Positions 61,268-64,000 of a stretch of 64,000 bases of DNA are shown piece after piece. How positions within the stretch are numbered: position 1 is the first letter of the stretch; each line of letters begins with the position of its first letter. Below the pieces are notes generated by a model. The model was not told the origin of the DNA. It ran no database searches and saw only the letters and a list, made by a program, of their open reading frames with translations. The stretch comes from Phycisphaerales bacterium (GTDB lineage Bacteria; Planctomycetota; Phycisphaerae; Phycisphaerales; UBA1924), in contig JAVJVK010000001.1 in NCBI GenBank assembly GCA_040221175.1, positions 434,001 through 498,000 of the forward strand, given 5' to 3'. A program made the position numbers and the translations under genes.

Positions 61268-62605
61268 ATGATCCGACGGGTGGTCGAGCGAGTGGTGGCG
61301 TTTGAAGAGGGCGAGTTGACGCCCGCGGCGCTCTCGGCGGCGTACTTCTTCTGCCTGCTCTTTGGCTACTTCATGCTTCGCCCGCTGCGCGACGCCATGG
61401 GGTTGGCAAGCGGGGTCGACAGCCTGCGGCTGCTGTTCCTGGGCACCCTGGCTGTCATGATCGTGGCCAACCTCGTCTTCGCCGCCATCGCCTCGCGCGT
61501 GCCGCGGCGGGTCTTCGTGCCGCTGGTGTACGGCTTTGGCGTGGCGTGTCTTGTCGCATTCCTGCTCGCGTTCCTTGTCCTGGGCGAAGCGCGGTCCGAA
61601 ACGGTGGGCAAGGTCTTCTACGTCTGGCTGAGCGTCTTCAACCTGATGGCGACCGCCGTATTCTGGGGCTTTATGGCCGATATCTTCAAGAAGCCGCAGG
61701 CCGCGCGGTTGTTCGGCTTCATCGCGGTGGGGGGCACGGCCGGCGCAATCTGTGGTTCGGCATGGACGGGGCTGCTGTCGGAAGCAATCGGGACCGTCGG
61801 CTTGTTCGCCGGCGCATCGTTCCTGATCCTGTGCGCAGGGGCGCTGGCGATCGTGCTGGATCGCTTGGCCGAAGGTCGCCGCATGGGCTCGGCGGGGCAC
61901 ACGCTCGACGCGGGCGGCGCCCTCGGCGGAACGAGCTGGCAGGGCGTGGTCGACGTGCTTCGATCGCCGTATCTGATGGGCATCGCCTGCTACGTCGCGG
62001 CCTTCACCATCGGTTCCACGCTGCTGTACTTCGAGAAGATGCGCATCATCGAGGGCTTTGCCGAGACGATCGAGTCGCGCGCGCAGGTATTGGCGTGGAT
62101 CGAGCTGGGCGGCCAGACGCTCACCGTCCTGCTGCAGCTCTTCGTGACCGGACGCCTCATGCGCCGCCTGGGCGTTGGGGCGCTGCTGGCAGTGGTGCCG
62201 ATGGTCACGGTCATCGGGTTCGTGGGCCTTGCCGCGGCCCCGGTGCTGCTCGTGCTGGCGGCCTTCGAGGTCGCTCGGCGAGCGAGCCACTATGCGCTGA
62301 GCAAGCCAGCACGCGAGGCGCTCTTCACGACCGTGCCCAGGACCGACAAGTACAAGGCCAAAGGCATCATTGACACGTTCGTCTACCGCGGCGGCGACAC
62401 GGCGGGCACCGTTGCCGATGCGGCGCTGGCCGCCGCGGGCCTGGCCGCCGCTTGGCTGGCTGTGCCCCTGGGCATCGGGTCGCTCGTCATCGGCGTCTGG
62501 CTGGGCCGGCGTTCGAACGATGCCGAGCCTGCCGCGTCACCTGCTCCCAATGTGCCTGGAGCCGCGCCCGCATCCCTGGCCAGCCCCGCGAACACCCACG
62601 TATAA
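61268..62605 (+). CDS. Npt1/Npt2-like (ATP/ADP antiporter-fold) membrane transporter
   Basis: The 445-aa protein (ATG 61268; GTG at 61259 is possible) has about twelve membrane segments. FLLFGYFMLRPLRDAMGLASGVDSLRLLFLGTL matches the opening of the NTP/NDP exchange group, and VFYVWLSVFNLMATAVFWGFMADIFK and LGVGALLAVVPMV fit it. Free-living planctomycetes carry such proteins, whose substrates are often not ATP. A Pro/Ala-rich tail follows the last helix. Confidence 0.75.
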   Translation: MIRRVVERVVAFEEGELTPAALSAAYFFCLLFGYFMLRPLRDAMGLASGVDSLRLLFLGTLAVMIVANLVFAAIASRVPRRVFVPLVYGFGVACLVAFLLAFLVLGEARSETVGKVFYVWLSVFNLMATAVFWGFMADIFKKPQAARLFGFIAVGGTAGAICGSAWTGLLSEAIGTVGLFAGASFLILCAGALAIVLDRLAEGRRMGSAGHTLDAGGALGGTSWQGVVDVLRSPYLMGIACYVAAFTIGSTLLYFEKMRIIEGFAETIESRAQVLAWIELGGQTLTVLLQLFVTGRLMRRLGVGALLAVVPMVTVIGFVGLAAAPVLLVLAAFEVARRASHYALSKPAREALFTTVPRTDKYKAKGIIDTFVYRGGDTAGTVADAALAAAGLAAAWLAVPLGIGSLVIGVWLGRRSNDAEPAASPAPNVPGAAPASLASPANTHV

Positions 62606-62626
62606 CACCCCGATGAGGATTACGCC

Positions 62627-64000
<1,374 letters not shown>

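Overview
The window is a high-GC, gene-dense bacterial chromosome segment. It most likely comes from a planctomycete of the class Phycisphaerae. The main evidence is a set of secreted proteins whose C-termini carry two DxDGDG..xIFDFLxFQNxF repeats and end in Gly-Cys (the GC-type dockerin tail typical of Phycisphaerales). A very long signal peptidase I, a RicT-type PSP1 protein and extra extracytoplasmic domains in the Opp permeases also fit. I recognised no tRNA, rRNA, CRISPR array or transposase.

Layout. 1-6.3 kb (minus strand): LysM/L,D-transpeptidase (cut by the window edge), 5-formyl-THF cyclo-ligase, a probable structured RNA, signal peptidase I, RicT-like protein and three small exported or membrane proteins. 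6.4-9.1 kb: a lipoprotein, a cupin, an AIM24/TIGR00266 protein and a putative fibronectin-III-like protein. 9.3-14.3 kb: an accessory region with a 981-aa lipoprotein of visibly lower GC, an array of 21-bp repeats that are nearly their own reverse complement, a small cupin, and three copies of a roughly 220-bp GC-rich element. 14.3-19.6 kb: a VOC protein, a formate/nitrite-family channel, an NAD(P)-binding protein, and a coupled operon of STN-domain protein, ECF sigma factor, membrane protein, small membrane protein and pteridine-reductase-like SDR. 19.8-20.9 kb: prfB, which needs a +1 frameshift at an in-frame UAA. 20.9-24.1 kb: a coupled dTDP-L-rhamnose operon. 24.3-29.2 kb: an Opp-type transporter (binding protein plus two permeases, no ATPase) whose permeases both carry large extracytoplasmic insertions. 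29.4-34 kb: an SGNH-like secreted protein and an SLC13-type transporter.

34-51.5 kb is an exopolysaccharide locus: two sulfotransferases, a plant-type GDP-mannose 3,5-epimerase, two related LolA-fold secreted proteins, a methyltransferase, glycosyltransferases of GT4 and GT2 type, an FkbH-like HAD enzyme with a dedicated acyl carrier protein and a GNAT, a polysaccharide deacetylase, a hexapeptide acetyltransferase, an O-antigen ligase/polymerase-like membrane protein and a secreted protein resembling GH56 hyaluronidase. Together these suggest a sulfated, acylated polysaccharide with its own editing enzymes; the rhamnose operon nearby could supply one precursor.

51.9-64 kb: an Arg-rich periplasmic protein, an Mrp/ApbC ATPase, four minus-strand GC-dockerin proteins in a row, an FMN reductase, a fifth GC-dockerin protein with a probable beta-propeller, a nucleotide-transporter-like membrane protein, a Tat-exported epimerase-fold protein, and the C-terminus of a Cys/Met-metabolism PLP enzyme cut by the window edge.
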